Assembly: GCF_016518545.1 (NCBI RefSeq)
Contig: NZ_JACVTO010000002.1
Span: 62,001-126,000 of the forward strand
From: Pseudomonas sp. S30
GTDB lineage: Bacteria; Pseudomonadota; Gammaproteobacteria; Pseudomonadales; Pseudomonadaceae
DNA: 64,000 nucleotides
Direction: 5' to 3'
In this document: positions 29,462 to 36,831 of the stretch, one piece after another
How positions within the stretch are numbered: position 1 is the stretch's first letter
Layout of the letters: the number at the start of each line of letters is the position of its first letter
Notes under the pieces: generated by a model
Told to the model about the DNA's origin: nothing
The model's input: the letters and a program-made list of their open reading frames with translations, nothing else
Databases searched by the model: none
Made by a program: the position numbers and the translations under genes

Positions 29462-29772
29462 GGCCGCACCTCCCCGACCACCGCATTCACCGCGGTTTCG
29501 ACGCGCATGCCCTCACGCACCACGGTCTGGCAGGCTCGCCGCTTGGGCCGTCCATCGATCGCCACCAGGCAACAGTGGCAGACGCCCATGCCGCAGAATG
29601 CCCCAGTCCGCTGGCCATGATCGTTGACCGCCACCTTGCGCAGGCCGATGGCGTTGAGCACGCTCAGCACTGTCTCGCCCTCGGCAGCACGAACGGTCTG
29701 ACCGTCGACCTGAAGCGTGAGGTCGGTCCGTCCGATCGGTTGTATGTCGAGCACCCGTTCCCGTGATTGCAT
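29458..29772 (-). CDS. hcnA: Hydrogen cyanide synthase subunit HcnA
   Basis: A 104-aa 2Fe-2S ferredoxin-like protein with the cysteine ligands in AFCGMGVCHCCLVAI and RRACQT. Its N-terminus is QSRERVLDIQP. The ATG at 29772 has AAGGACG 7 nt upstream. That ribosome binding site sits within ACAAGGACGA, the consensus for RsmA/RsmE repressor binding, as is known for hcnA translation under GacA-Rsm control. It is the first gene of the cyanide operon, which in pseudomonads is expressed at low oxygen and high cell density. Confidence 0.92.
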   Translation of the reverse strand: MQSRERVLDIQPIGRTDLTLQVDGQTVRAAEGETVLSVLNAIGLRKVAVNDHGQRTGAFCGMGVCHCCLVAIDGRPKRRACQTVVREGMRVETAVNAVVGEVRP

Positions 29773-29777
29773 GAGCT

Positions 29778-29787
29778 TCGTCCTTGT
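29778..29787 (-). promoter_or_regulatory. RsmA/RsmE-type GGA motif over the hcnA ribosome binding site
   Basis: On the minus strand ACAAGGACGA fits the A(N)GGA core and the CANGGANG consensus for Rsm/Csr proteins, and it contains the Shine-Dalgarno sequence of hcnA. Post-transcriptional repression relieved by RsmY/RsmZ-type small RNAs is the known mode for hcnA in other pseudomonads; here it is inferred from the motif. Confidence 0.65.
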
Positions 29788-29831
29788 TTTGAAGAGCACA
29801 GGACGTTACGTCACTCTTATGTATCGACACA

Positions 29832-29845
29832 TTGATCTGCGCCGT
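29832..29845 (-). promoter_or_regulatory. Possible ANR (FNR-type) site upstream of hcnA
   Basis: Minus strand ACGGC-GCAG-ATCAA: the right half matches the ANR/FNR half site ATCAA exactly, while the left half is poor. It lies about 66 bp upstream of the hcnA start, a position suitable for oxygen-dependent activation as known for hcn operons. An alternative is a shared regulator with the divergent permease. Confidence 0.45.
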
Positions 29846-30155
29846 AGGAAATGAAGGAATTTTCCTAGGAATTTGTACGCCGACGACCGGTGTACTGGCA
29901 CTTTGGATATCTACGAACGGCTCGATGGGCGGTGCTCGCTGGACGGCGGACACGCCTCAAGAAATTTGCGCAGGATGTTGTGCGCAGAATTCGTTTGAGA
30001 CCTGGAAGCATTTTGCCCAAGGTGATCGCTGGAGAGGGCCTGGTAGCGCGTGTGCGACTGGCTCGCGTTCGCTGGCGCCGCCCCGTGCAGGCGGCTCCAG
30101 CGTGCCCGGCGCACTGGGAGATGCCCGTTCACCCAATAATAAGAGACGCCAAGAC
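29846..30155 (+). other. Leader/promoter region of the GabP-like permease
   Basis: A 310-bp stretch with no convincing gene between the hcn promoter and the permease. An open frame continuous with the permease runs through it, but it lacks family similarity. It contains GC-rich self-complementary segments (around 30066-30100), so a structured 5' leader is possible. I recognise no known riboswitch in it. Confidence 0.4.
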
Positions 30156-31532
30156 ATGCAAGACAGCGGATTGAAGCAAAGCCTCAAGCAACGCCACATC
30201 ACCATGATCGCGCTCGGCGGCGTGATCGGGGCCGGCCTGTTCGTCGGCTCCGGCAGCCTGATCGCCACGGCCGGCCCCGCCGCCATCCTGTCCTACGCGA
30301 TCGGCGGGATCATCGTCACCCTGGTGATGTTCATGCTCGGCGAAATGGCCTCGCGCAATCCGGACGCCGGCTCATTCTCCACCTACGCCAACACCTACCT
30401 GGGCAACTGGGCCGGGTTCACGGTGGGCTGGCTGTACTGGCTCAAGTCGATGGTCACCATCACCCTGGAAGCCGTGCTGCTGGGCGCTATCCTCAATGAC
30501 TTCCTGCCCTGGCTGCCCATCTGGACAGGCGCCTTCATCATGCTGGTGACCCTGATCGCCAGCAATGCCTACTCGGTGCGCTCGTTCGCCGAGGTGGAGT
30601 ACTGGCTGGCCGCACTGAAGGTCGTCACCATCCTCATCTTCATGCTGCTGGGCGCTTCGATCCTGCTGGGCTGGCAGGAGAACATCCCAGCACCGGGGCT
30701 GGCGAACCTCACCGAGCACGGCGGCTTCATGCCCAATGGCCTGACGCCAGTGATGGCCGGGGTGATCGTGGCGATCTTCTCCCTGGGCGGCAGCGAAATC
30801 GCCGCGGTCGCCGCCGGTGAATCGGAGAACCCCCGACGCAACGTGATCCGCGCGATCAAGAGCGTGATCGTGCGGGTGATGCTGTTCTACGTGGGCTCGG
30901 TGTCGATACTGGTGCTGTGCCTGCCGTGGATCGACAAGACCCACCTCGCCTCACCCTACGTCGCGCTCTTCACCCTCGCCGGCTTCAAGGGCGCGGCAGT
31001 GGCGATGAAACTGGTGCTGTTCGTGTCGTTCATGTCGGTGATGAACTCGTTCATGTTCTCCAACTCGCGCATGCTGTTCTCCCTCAGCCAGCGCGGCCAC
31101 GCCCCGGCGCTGTTCGCCCGTACCAACGCCAAAGGCGTGCCGGTCAACGCGCTGGCCCTGGCCTTCAGCGTGTGCGTGACGATTCTCACCGTACATTTCC
31201 TGAGCGGCGGCGACCTTTTCCTGACCCTGGCCAGAAGCACCGGCGCATTCATCATCTTCGTGTGGATCTTCATCATCTTCGCCCACCTGGCCATGCGCTG
31301 GCAGACCCGCCATGAACGCGTCGATCCGGCGGTCTTCAGGGCCTGGGGCTTTCCGGTGACCAATGTGGTCGCGTTCCTGGCGCTGGTCGCGGTGCTGACC
31401 ACCCAGGCGCTGGACCCGGCGACGCGGCTCAATTCGTGGATGGTGCTGGGCACGTTGGTAGTGATCGGTGCGGCCTATGGGCTGGTGGGGCGGCAGGGCA
31501 AGGGTGTGACGCGCCAGGTGGTGCGAGGGTGA
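30156..31532 (+). CDS. GabP-like amino acid permease (AAT family)
   Basis: A 458-aa inner-membrane transporter with 12 predicted helices of the amino acid-polyamine-organocation superfamily. The start region LKQRHITMIALGGVIGAGLF (residues about 8-27) and PDAGSFSTYANTYLGNWAGF near residue 70 are typical of the GabP/AAT branch. The ATG at 30156 is chosen because the hydrophobic core begins right after it; a GGAG/AAGA-type ribosome binding site is weak (AAGAGACGCC). It is divergent from hcnABC. A substrate such as GABA, glycine or a related amino acid is plausible, and glycine supply for cyanide synthesis is only a hypothesis. Confidence 0.85.
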   Translation: MQDSGLKQSLKQRHITMIALGGVIGAGLFVGSGSLIATAGPAAILSYAIGGIIVTLVMFMLGEMASRNPDAGSFSTYANTYLGNWAGFTVGWLYWLKSMVTITLEAVLLGAILNDFLPWLPIWTGAFIMLVTLIASNAYSVRSFAEVEYWLAALKVVTILIFMLLGASILLGWQENIPAPGLANLTEHGGFMPNGLTPVMAGVIVAIFSLGGSEIAAVAAGESENPRRNVIRAIKSVIVRVMLFYVGSVSILVLCLPWIDKTHLASPYVALFTLAGFKGAAVAMKLVLFVSFMSVMNSFMFSNSRMLFSLSQRGHAPALFARTNAKGVPVNALALAFSVCVTILTVHFLSGGDLFLTLARSTGAFIIFVWIFIIFAHLAMRWQTRHERVDPAVFRAWGFPVTNVVAFLALVAVLTTQALDPATRLNSWMVLGTLVVIGAAYGLVGRQGKGVTRQVVRG

Positions 31533-31542
31533 ATTCAGGCGC

Positions 31543-31575
31543 CAACCCCGCTGGATGAACGCCTCCAGCGGGTTG
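31543..31575. terminator. Possible bidirectional hairpin between convergent genes
   Basis: CAACCCCGCTGGA and TCCAGCGGGTTG form a 12-bp stem with one bulged C and an 8-nt loop, between the convergent permease and DJ-1/PfpI genes. No U run follows directly on either strand, so it may act as a factor-dependent or weak terminator. Confidence 0.4.
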
Positions 31576-31589
31576 GGCACGGGGCCTTT

Positions 31590-32207
31590 TCAGGTGCGGT
31601 CGCTGGGGTTCTCGGTCCAGTCGAACTCCATCTGCCTGGCCGTACGCTCGGCCAGGCCTCGGCCATGCAGGCGCTCGACCAGGTGCAGGCTCATGTCGAT
31701 CCCTGCCGAGATGCCAGCCGAGGTGACCAACGCGCCCTGATCCACCCAGCGCACGCCACCGAGCACCTGCAGCGCCGGGAACATCCGCTGCAGATCATCG
31801 ATGTCTTCCCAGTGCGTGGCGACCTGCAGCCCGTCGAGCTTGCCAGTGCGGGCAAGCAGGAATGCACCCGTGCAGACCGACGCCACCACCCTGCAGGGGT
31901 CCATCTGTCGGTCGATCCAGCGGATCACGTCGGCCTTCTCCAGCTCGGCGTTCACCACGCCGCCCGGCACGATCAGGCAGTCCAGGGGCGGATGGTCATC
32001 GAGGGTGAAATCCGGATCGATCTTCAAGCCTGCCCGGGCGCGCACAGGCTCGCGATCGCGGCCGATGGTGAAGACATCGAACAGCGGCGCGGCGTCTGGA
32101 TGCGTTCGTCCCTGCACGCGAGTCGCGGTGGTGAAGACTTCATAAGGGCCGGCGAAGTCCAGGACCTCGACGTCGTCGAACACGTAGATGCCGATGTTCA
32201 GGGGCAT
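31590..32207 (-). CDS. DJ-1/PfpI family protein
   Basis: A 205-aa class I glutamine amidotransferase-like protein. N-terminal LNIGIYVFDDVEVLDFAGPY, then CLIVPGGVV and the nucleophile elbow VVASVCTGAFLLAR with the reactive cysteine near residue 111, followed by ATHWEDIDDL. These are typical of the DJ-1/PfpI branch related to isonitrile hydratase and to the N-terminal domain of GlxA-type AraC regulators. No DNA-binding domain is attached. The activity is unknown; isonitrile hydratase, glyoxalase-like or deglycase roles are all reported in the family. Confidence 0.87.
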   Translation of the reverse strand: MPLNIGIYVFDDVEVLDFAGPYEVFTTATRVQGRTHPDAAPLFDVFTIGRDREPVRARAGLKIDPDFTLDDHPPLDCLIVPGGVVNAELEKADVIRWIDRQMDPCRVVASVCTGAFLLARTGKLDGLQVATHWEDIDDLQRMFPALQVLGGVRWVDQGALVTSAGISAGIDMSLHLVERLHGRGLAERTARQMEFDWTENPSDRT

Positions 32208-32380
32208 GGCGGGAACTCCTGCAGGACGCGATGGCGTGAGGGGGACATGAACAGGGGGGTGGCTGTGATTGCGTCGCAGACATCAATAGCCGGTCGGGAG
32301 CGGCCATGCAAGGATCACGACCACCCCGCGACAGGGCTCAGCCACTCCAGCCGGCGTGGCGCAAACGGCAGTTCAAGGAT

Positions 32381-34036
32381 TCATGCCGGCGCCAGTTCCA
32401 CCGTTTCGCCGAACAGCGTCGCCAACCTCTCCTGGTGAGTCACCGCCACCACGGTACAGCCCGGCAATTCCCGCTTGAGCATCTCCAGCAATCCCTGGGC
32501 ACTGGCACTGTCCAGCTGGCTCGTCGCCTCGTCCAGGTACAAGGTGTCCGGCCGGTACAACAGTGCGCGCGCCAGGCTTGCCCGCTGCTGTTCACCGCCA
32601 GACAGCACGCGCGCCCATTCCGCCTGCGTGTCCAGCTGCCCGATCAAACCGCCCAGCCCTACCTTGCCCAGGACATCGACCAACAGCCTGTCGTCGATCG
32701 AGCGCACCTGTGGATAGGCGAGTAACCGACGCAAGCTCATGTGTGGCATGTAGGGCTTCTGCGGCAACAGCAGGCTGCGCCCCGGTGGCAACTGCCAGTC
32801 ACCCAGGCAATAGGGCCACAAGCCCTGCAAGGTTCGGAGCAAGGTCGACTTGCCCAGCCCGCTGCGCCCGCCCAGACGCAACCATTGCCCTTGCCCGACA
32901 CGCAGGTCGATGTCTCGCAGCAGCGTGCTGCCGTCGGGTCGGCGCAGCGTCAGCCCGCGCATGCACAGGCAGTCGCCACGTTCAGCCGTGGTGGCCTGCC
33001 TGCGACTGGCAGCGATGGCCCGTTCGAACTGGTCCAGACGCTGCAGGGCTGCACTCCAGCGCACCAGCTTGTTGTACAGCTTGATGAACCAGCTGAGCGA
33101 GCCGTGCACAGCGTTGAAGGCGCTGCGAATCTGCATCAGGCCACCCAAGGTGATGGTCTTGGCCATGAACGCCGGCAACGCGGCGAACACCGGGATGATC
33201 AGGCTCAAGCGTTCGTAGGACACGGTGAACAGGCTGAGGTTGCGCTCGCGCCCCATCAACTGCCGCCAGTTGTCGGCGATGGCGCGAAAGCGCTCTGCCA
33301 GGTGCTCGCGCTCCACGGCTTCGCCCCGGTACAGGGCAATCTGCTCGGCATGATCACGCTTGCGCAGCAGGCTGGCGCGAAAGTCTGCCTCGCGGTGTTC
33401 TCGCTCGTAGTTCAGCGCATGCAGCGGCTTGCCGATCAGGTGGGTGAGTAGACTCCCGAACAAGGTATAGGCCAGCACGATCCACACCAGGTAGCCGTGC
33501 ACCGTGAAGGCCTCGCCGAACAGCGTGAAGGTCTGCACCCCCGACAGGTTCCAGAGAATCACCACGAAGGCGCCGACCTGCGCCAGGTTGATCACCAGCG
33601 AGGCCACCAGCTCGATGCTCAGGCCGACCATGAGGTCGATATCCTGGGCGATGCGCTGGTCGGGATTGTCCGGCTCGCCAGTCAGCCCCAGCCGGTAGAA
33701 GGCCTGGTCGGCCAGCCATGCATCGAGCAGACGTCCGGTCATCGCCCGGCGCCAGCGTAGTTCCAGCGCCTTGCGGATGTAGTCCATGGCCACGACGATC
33801 AGCACGTAGCTGCCCAGGTAAAGCCCGTACTCGCCCACCAGGCCGTACAACCCTTGGGTGTCGAACGCAGCGAGGGTGTCGTAGAACGCTTTGCTCCAGC
33901 TGTTGATCAGCACGTTGATCTGCACCACCAGCAGCCCCAGCCCGATCACCGCTGCCATCATCAGCCAGGCCCGCCATTGCCGACGGTCGTGCCAGAACGG
34001 GCGGCTCAGGCGATAGAAGGTACGCAAGGTGTTCAC
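32381..34036 (-). CDS. ABC transporter with fused permease and ATPase (YddA/SbmA-related)
   Basis: A 551-aa fused transporter. Residues about 1-330 form the SbmA/BacA-like membrane domain (SRPFWHDRRQWRAWLMMAAV, QRIAQDIDLMVGL), and residues about 345-550 form the ATPase with Walker A GGRSGLGKSTLL, signature LSGGEQQRASLARAL and Walker B TLYLDEATSQLD. The start is the GTG at 34036, which overlaps the M16 protease stop by 4 bp. In E. coli the same trio (YddA, YddB, PqqL) forms one operon. It probably moves a peptide or processed ligand across the inner membrane. Direction and substrate are unknown. Confidence 0.87.
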   Translation of the reverse strand: MNTLRTFYRLSRPFWHDRRQWRAWLMMAAVIGLGLLVVQINVLINSWSKAFYDTLAAFDTQGLYGLVGEYGLYLGSYVLIVVAMDYIRKALELRWRRAMTGRLLDAWLADQAFYRLGLTGEPDNPDQRIAQDIDLMVGLSIELVASLVINLAQVGAFVVILWNLSGVQTFTLFGEAFTVHGYLVWIVLAYTLFGSLLTHLIGKPLHALNYEREHREADFRASLLRKRDHAEQIALYRGEAVEREHLAERFRAIADNWRQLMGRERNLSLFTVSYERLSLIIPVFAALPAFMAKTITLGGLMQIRSAFNAVHGSLSWFIKLYNKLVRWSAALQRLDQFERAIAASRRQATTAERGDCLCMRGLTLRRPDGSTLLRDIDLRVGQGQWLRLGGRSGLGKSTLLRTLQGLWPYCLGDWQLPPGRSLLLPQKPYMPHMSLRRLLAYPQVRSIDDRLLVDVLGKVGLGGLIGQLDTQAEWARVLSGGEQQRASLARALLYRPDTLYLDEATSQLDSASAQGLLEMLKRELPGCTVVAVTHQERLATLFGETVELAPA

Positions 34037-36801
34037 AGGGCCTGCTCCAGCGCGGCAGGCGATGGCAGCAGGCGCAACTGCACCTGGTTGGCGGCCGGGA
34101 ACAGCTGCCGCGCCAGTCGCTGCATCGCCGGCAGAGTCAGCGCCTGTGGCAGGGTCGCCTGTTCGCTGAGGTAGCGTGGGTCCTGCCAATGGCGTTCACT
34201 GAGGATCAGGCGCTTGAACTGGGTTTGCGGGTCTGCGCGACGTCTGGCCTCCTGGCGCTCCAGTTCCCTGCGCTGCGACAGCAGCCACGCTTCATCCACG
34301 CTCAGTTCGGCCAGCGTGCGTTGAGCCAACGCCCAGAGCTCGTCCACGCGCGCAGGGTCGCAGGTGAAGCTCAGGGTACTTTCGATGCGCTGGGAATCTG
34401 GATCGAGCTGCGCGTCGAAACTTAGCCGATACACCCCGGATGCCTCACCGCGCAGTCGCTGCTTGAGTCGCTGGTTGGCCAGCTCTCGCAGCAGCGCGAC
34501 GCGCATGGCGGCCTGGGGTTGCCAGGCCAGCGGCTGGAAACTGCTGGCCTGCAGGACAGCCCGCGGCTCCGGCGCGATGGCCAGATCGCTGCGGCGCGCG
34601 CCTGGTCGCTGCAGCGCGGCGTGCGCGGCGGGCGCAGCGCCACGTGGCACATTGGCCAGGTAGCTGCGCACCAGCGGCTCCAGCTGGTCAGCCGCTACAT
34701 CGGCCATCAGGTAGTAGGTCACGGGGGCACGGGTCAGGCGCTGCCAGTCTGCCTGCAACTGCGCGCGGTCCAGCTGTTGCAGGGCAATCGGCTCAGGCAT
34801 CGGCCAATCATCGGCGCCGTACTTGAGCGCGCGCAACTCGCTCTCCTGGCGCGACCGTACATCCTCGGGTCGGCTGCGCACCCGTTGCAGCAGATCGCTG
34901 CGCGCTTGCTCGAACGACGTCGAGTCGATCTCCGCCTGCTGGCTCAGGCGATAGCTCTGCAGCAAGGCGGGCAGCTGCTGCGGGGCACCGCTGAGGTTCA
35001 GTTGCAGGCGCTGCGGCTGATGCTCGAGCCCGAGCGTGGCGCGCTGGGCCTGGCGCCACGCCAGTGCGCCCTGCGGCCCGCTGCGCACCGCCAGTTGCGC
35101 GGCCATCTGCAAGCGCCAGGCAGGCACGCCAGCCTGATGGTAGCCGGCGGACGAGTCGGCTTGCAGCAACCAGTTGCCGTCCGGGCCGTTGCGGCGCAGC
35201 CACACCAGGCGGTCACCGTTGCCCAGAGTCCAGTGCTCGACCTGCTCGGCAGCGAAGGCCTTACGGGCGACGATCTGCCCGGCAGGCGCGGGTGCAGCCG
35301 GCGTGTAAGTGGCGGTGACCGGCGCGTCTACCTGCTGCTGCACAGGGGCGCTTAGCGCCTGGCGGGCGATGGCCGCCTGCAATGCCTCGACGGCGGCCAC
35401 GCTCGGCAATTCCACCTGCGCCTGCCCAGGCACACTGAACTGCAGCACCCGATCGGCACTGCCAAGCCATAGTCGCAGCCGGTCGTCGAGGTCTTTTCGC
35501 TCGATGCTGGGCAACACCTCCAGGTAACGACGTGCCGCAGCCTGGCGTTCGACCACGCGGGCGTCGGGTGCCGTGGCATTGTTGAGCTGTTCGACCCACT
35601 GCTCGAAGGTGCGGGGCGTCTGGTTGGCCAAGGTCTTGTCGCCGAGCGCACGAATGTGGGCGCTTTCGTTGGCGAAATCCTGCGCGCTGAAACCATGCTG
35701 GCGCAGGCGCTCTATCTCGGTCAGCAGCTGGCGCAGGGCTTGTTCGTGCTGCAGGTCCTCGACGCCAGCGGCGATTCCCAGCACCGTGGACTGGCTGCCG
35801 ATCAGGGTCTTCTGCGCGGTCAGGCTGCGCACGCCGGGCTGCCTGGGCTGGCGACGCAGGCTGTCGACCAGGGCCGCGAGCGTCATGCGGTCGATCAACC
35901 GCTCACGCAGGGCGGCGCGCGTGGTACCGCGACTGTCGGGTTCGTGCAGGCGCAGCAGCAACGACACCTGATTGCTGCCGGACTGCGGGTCCTGCAGACG
36001 GAAGATCTTCAAGTGGTCGTCCAGCGGCAGATCGCGGTGATCACGCTGCGGCGTGGTGCCCGCCTGGGTCTTGCCGAAGACTGCTTCGATCTGCGCCAGC
36101 ATCGCTGTAGGCTCGAAGTCGCCCACGGCTGAGATAACCATGTTCGAAGGCTGGTACCAGGTGGCCTGGAACGCCTTCAGGCTGGCCAGGCTGGCGTTGC
36201 GGATGGCCGCTTCGTTGCCGATGGTGCGGTGTGCCGGGTAACGCGAGCCAACCCGCTGCGAAGCCGTGCGCTGTTCGTTCATGCGCTGCGCCACGCCCAG
36301 CCCACCACGCCATTCCTCGATCACGATCGGCCGCTCCCGCTCCAGATCAGCCGCGCTGTAGTCACGGGAGAACGCCATGTCGGCAAGCACTTGCAGGGCC
36401 TGCGGCGCCTGGCGCGTGCCCGTAGGCGGGCTGAGCATGTACTGGGTACGCTCGTAATTGGTCACGGCATTGAAGTGCCGGCCTTGCACCCAGCCCAGGC
36501 CGACCATGCGCGCCCGCAGGTTCTCGTTGTGCCCGGCATGGCTGTGGAACACCAGGTGCTCGACCAGGTGGGCGACGCCGACCTGGTCGTCGGCCTCGTC
36601 CACAGAGCCGGCATTGATGGTCATGCGCAGGTCCAGTCGGCCAGGTTGTGCGGTCTCGCGCACCAGGCGGTAGTGCATGCCGTTGGCCAGCGTGCCCTGG
36701 GTCACCTGGGCGTCCCACGGCAATGGCGAATCAGGTTCGGGCAGCGCAGCGCAGGCGCCGAGCAGCAGCGGGCCGAGCAGGCCCGCGAGGAGCGTTTTCA
36801 T
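34033..36801 (-). CDS. M16 family zinc protease, lipoprotein (PqqL/FusC-like)
   Basis: A 922-aa protein of two tandem M16 halves. The signal peptide has a lipobox (LLGAC, Cys17), so it is probably a periplasm-facing lipoprotein. The first half keeps the inverted zinc motif HLVEH (residues 78-82) and the downstream glutamates in PIVIEEW (about 162), so it should be active; the second half lacks the motif, as is normal. FusC (Pectobacterium) and PqqL (E. coli) are periplasmic M16 proteases encoded with TonB receptors, and FusC cleaves imported ferredoxin to release iron. It is placed between the receptor gene (30 bp upstream) and the transporter gene (4-bp overlap). Confidence 0.9.
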   Translation of the reverse strand: MKTLLAGLLGPLLLGACAALPEPDSPLPWDAQVTQGTLANGMHYRLVRETAQPGRLDLRMTINAGSVDEADDQVGVAHLVEHLVFHSHAGHNENLRARMVGLGWVQGRHFNAVTNYERTQYMLSPPTGTRQAPQALQVLADMAFSRDYSAADLERERPIVIEEWRGGLGVAQRMNEQRTASQRVGSRYPAHRTIGNEAAIRNASLASLKAFQATWYQPSNMVISAVGDFEPTAMLAQIEAVFGKTQAGTTPQRDHRDLPLDDHLKIFRLQDPQSGSNQVSLLLRLHEPDSRGTTRAALRERLIDRMTLAALVDSLRRQPRQPGVRSLTAQKTLIGSQSTVLGIAAGVEDLQHEQALRQLLTEIERLRQHGFSAQDFANESAHIRALGDKTLANQTPRTFEQWVEQLNNATAPDARVVERQAAARRYLEVLPSIERKDLDDRLRLWLGSADRVLQFSVPGQAQVELPSVAAVEALQAAIARQALSAPVQQQVDAPVTATYTPAAPAPAGQIVARKAFAAEQVEHWTLGNGDRLVWLRRNGPDGNWLLQADSSAGYHQAGVPAWRLQMAAQLAVRSGPQGALAWRQAQRATLGLEHQPQRLQLNLSGAPQQLPALLQSYRLSQQAEIDSTSFEQARSDLLQRVRSRPEDVRSRQESELRALKYGADDWPMPEPIALQQLDRAQLQADWQRLTRAPVTYYLMADVAADQLEPLVRSYLANVPRGAAPAAHAALQRPGARRSDLAIAPEPRAVLQASSFQPLAWQPQAAMRVALLRELANQRLKQRLRGEASGVYRLSFDAQLDPDSQRIESTLSFTCDPARVDELWALAQRTLAELSVDEAWLLSQRRELERQEARRRADPQTQFKRLILSERHWQDPRYLSEQATLPQALTLPAMQRLARQLFPAANQVQLRLLPSPAALEQAL

Positions 36802-36831
36802 CGGGGTTTCCACGGTTTTTTGTAGGAGGTG

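Noticed and set aside
29832..30155. In-frame N-terminal extension of the GabP-like permease
   Set aside because: The extra 108 residues are not permease-like and would begin inside the hcn promoter. The ATG at 30156 gives the normal family N-terminus.
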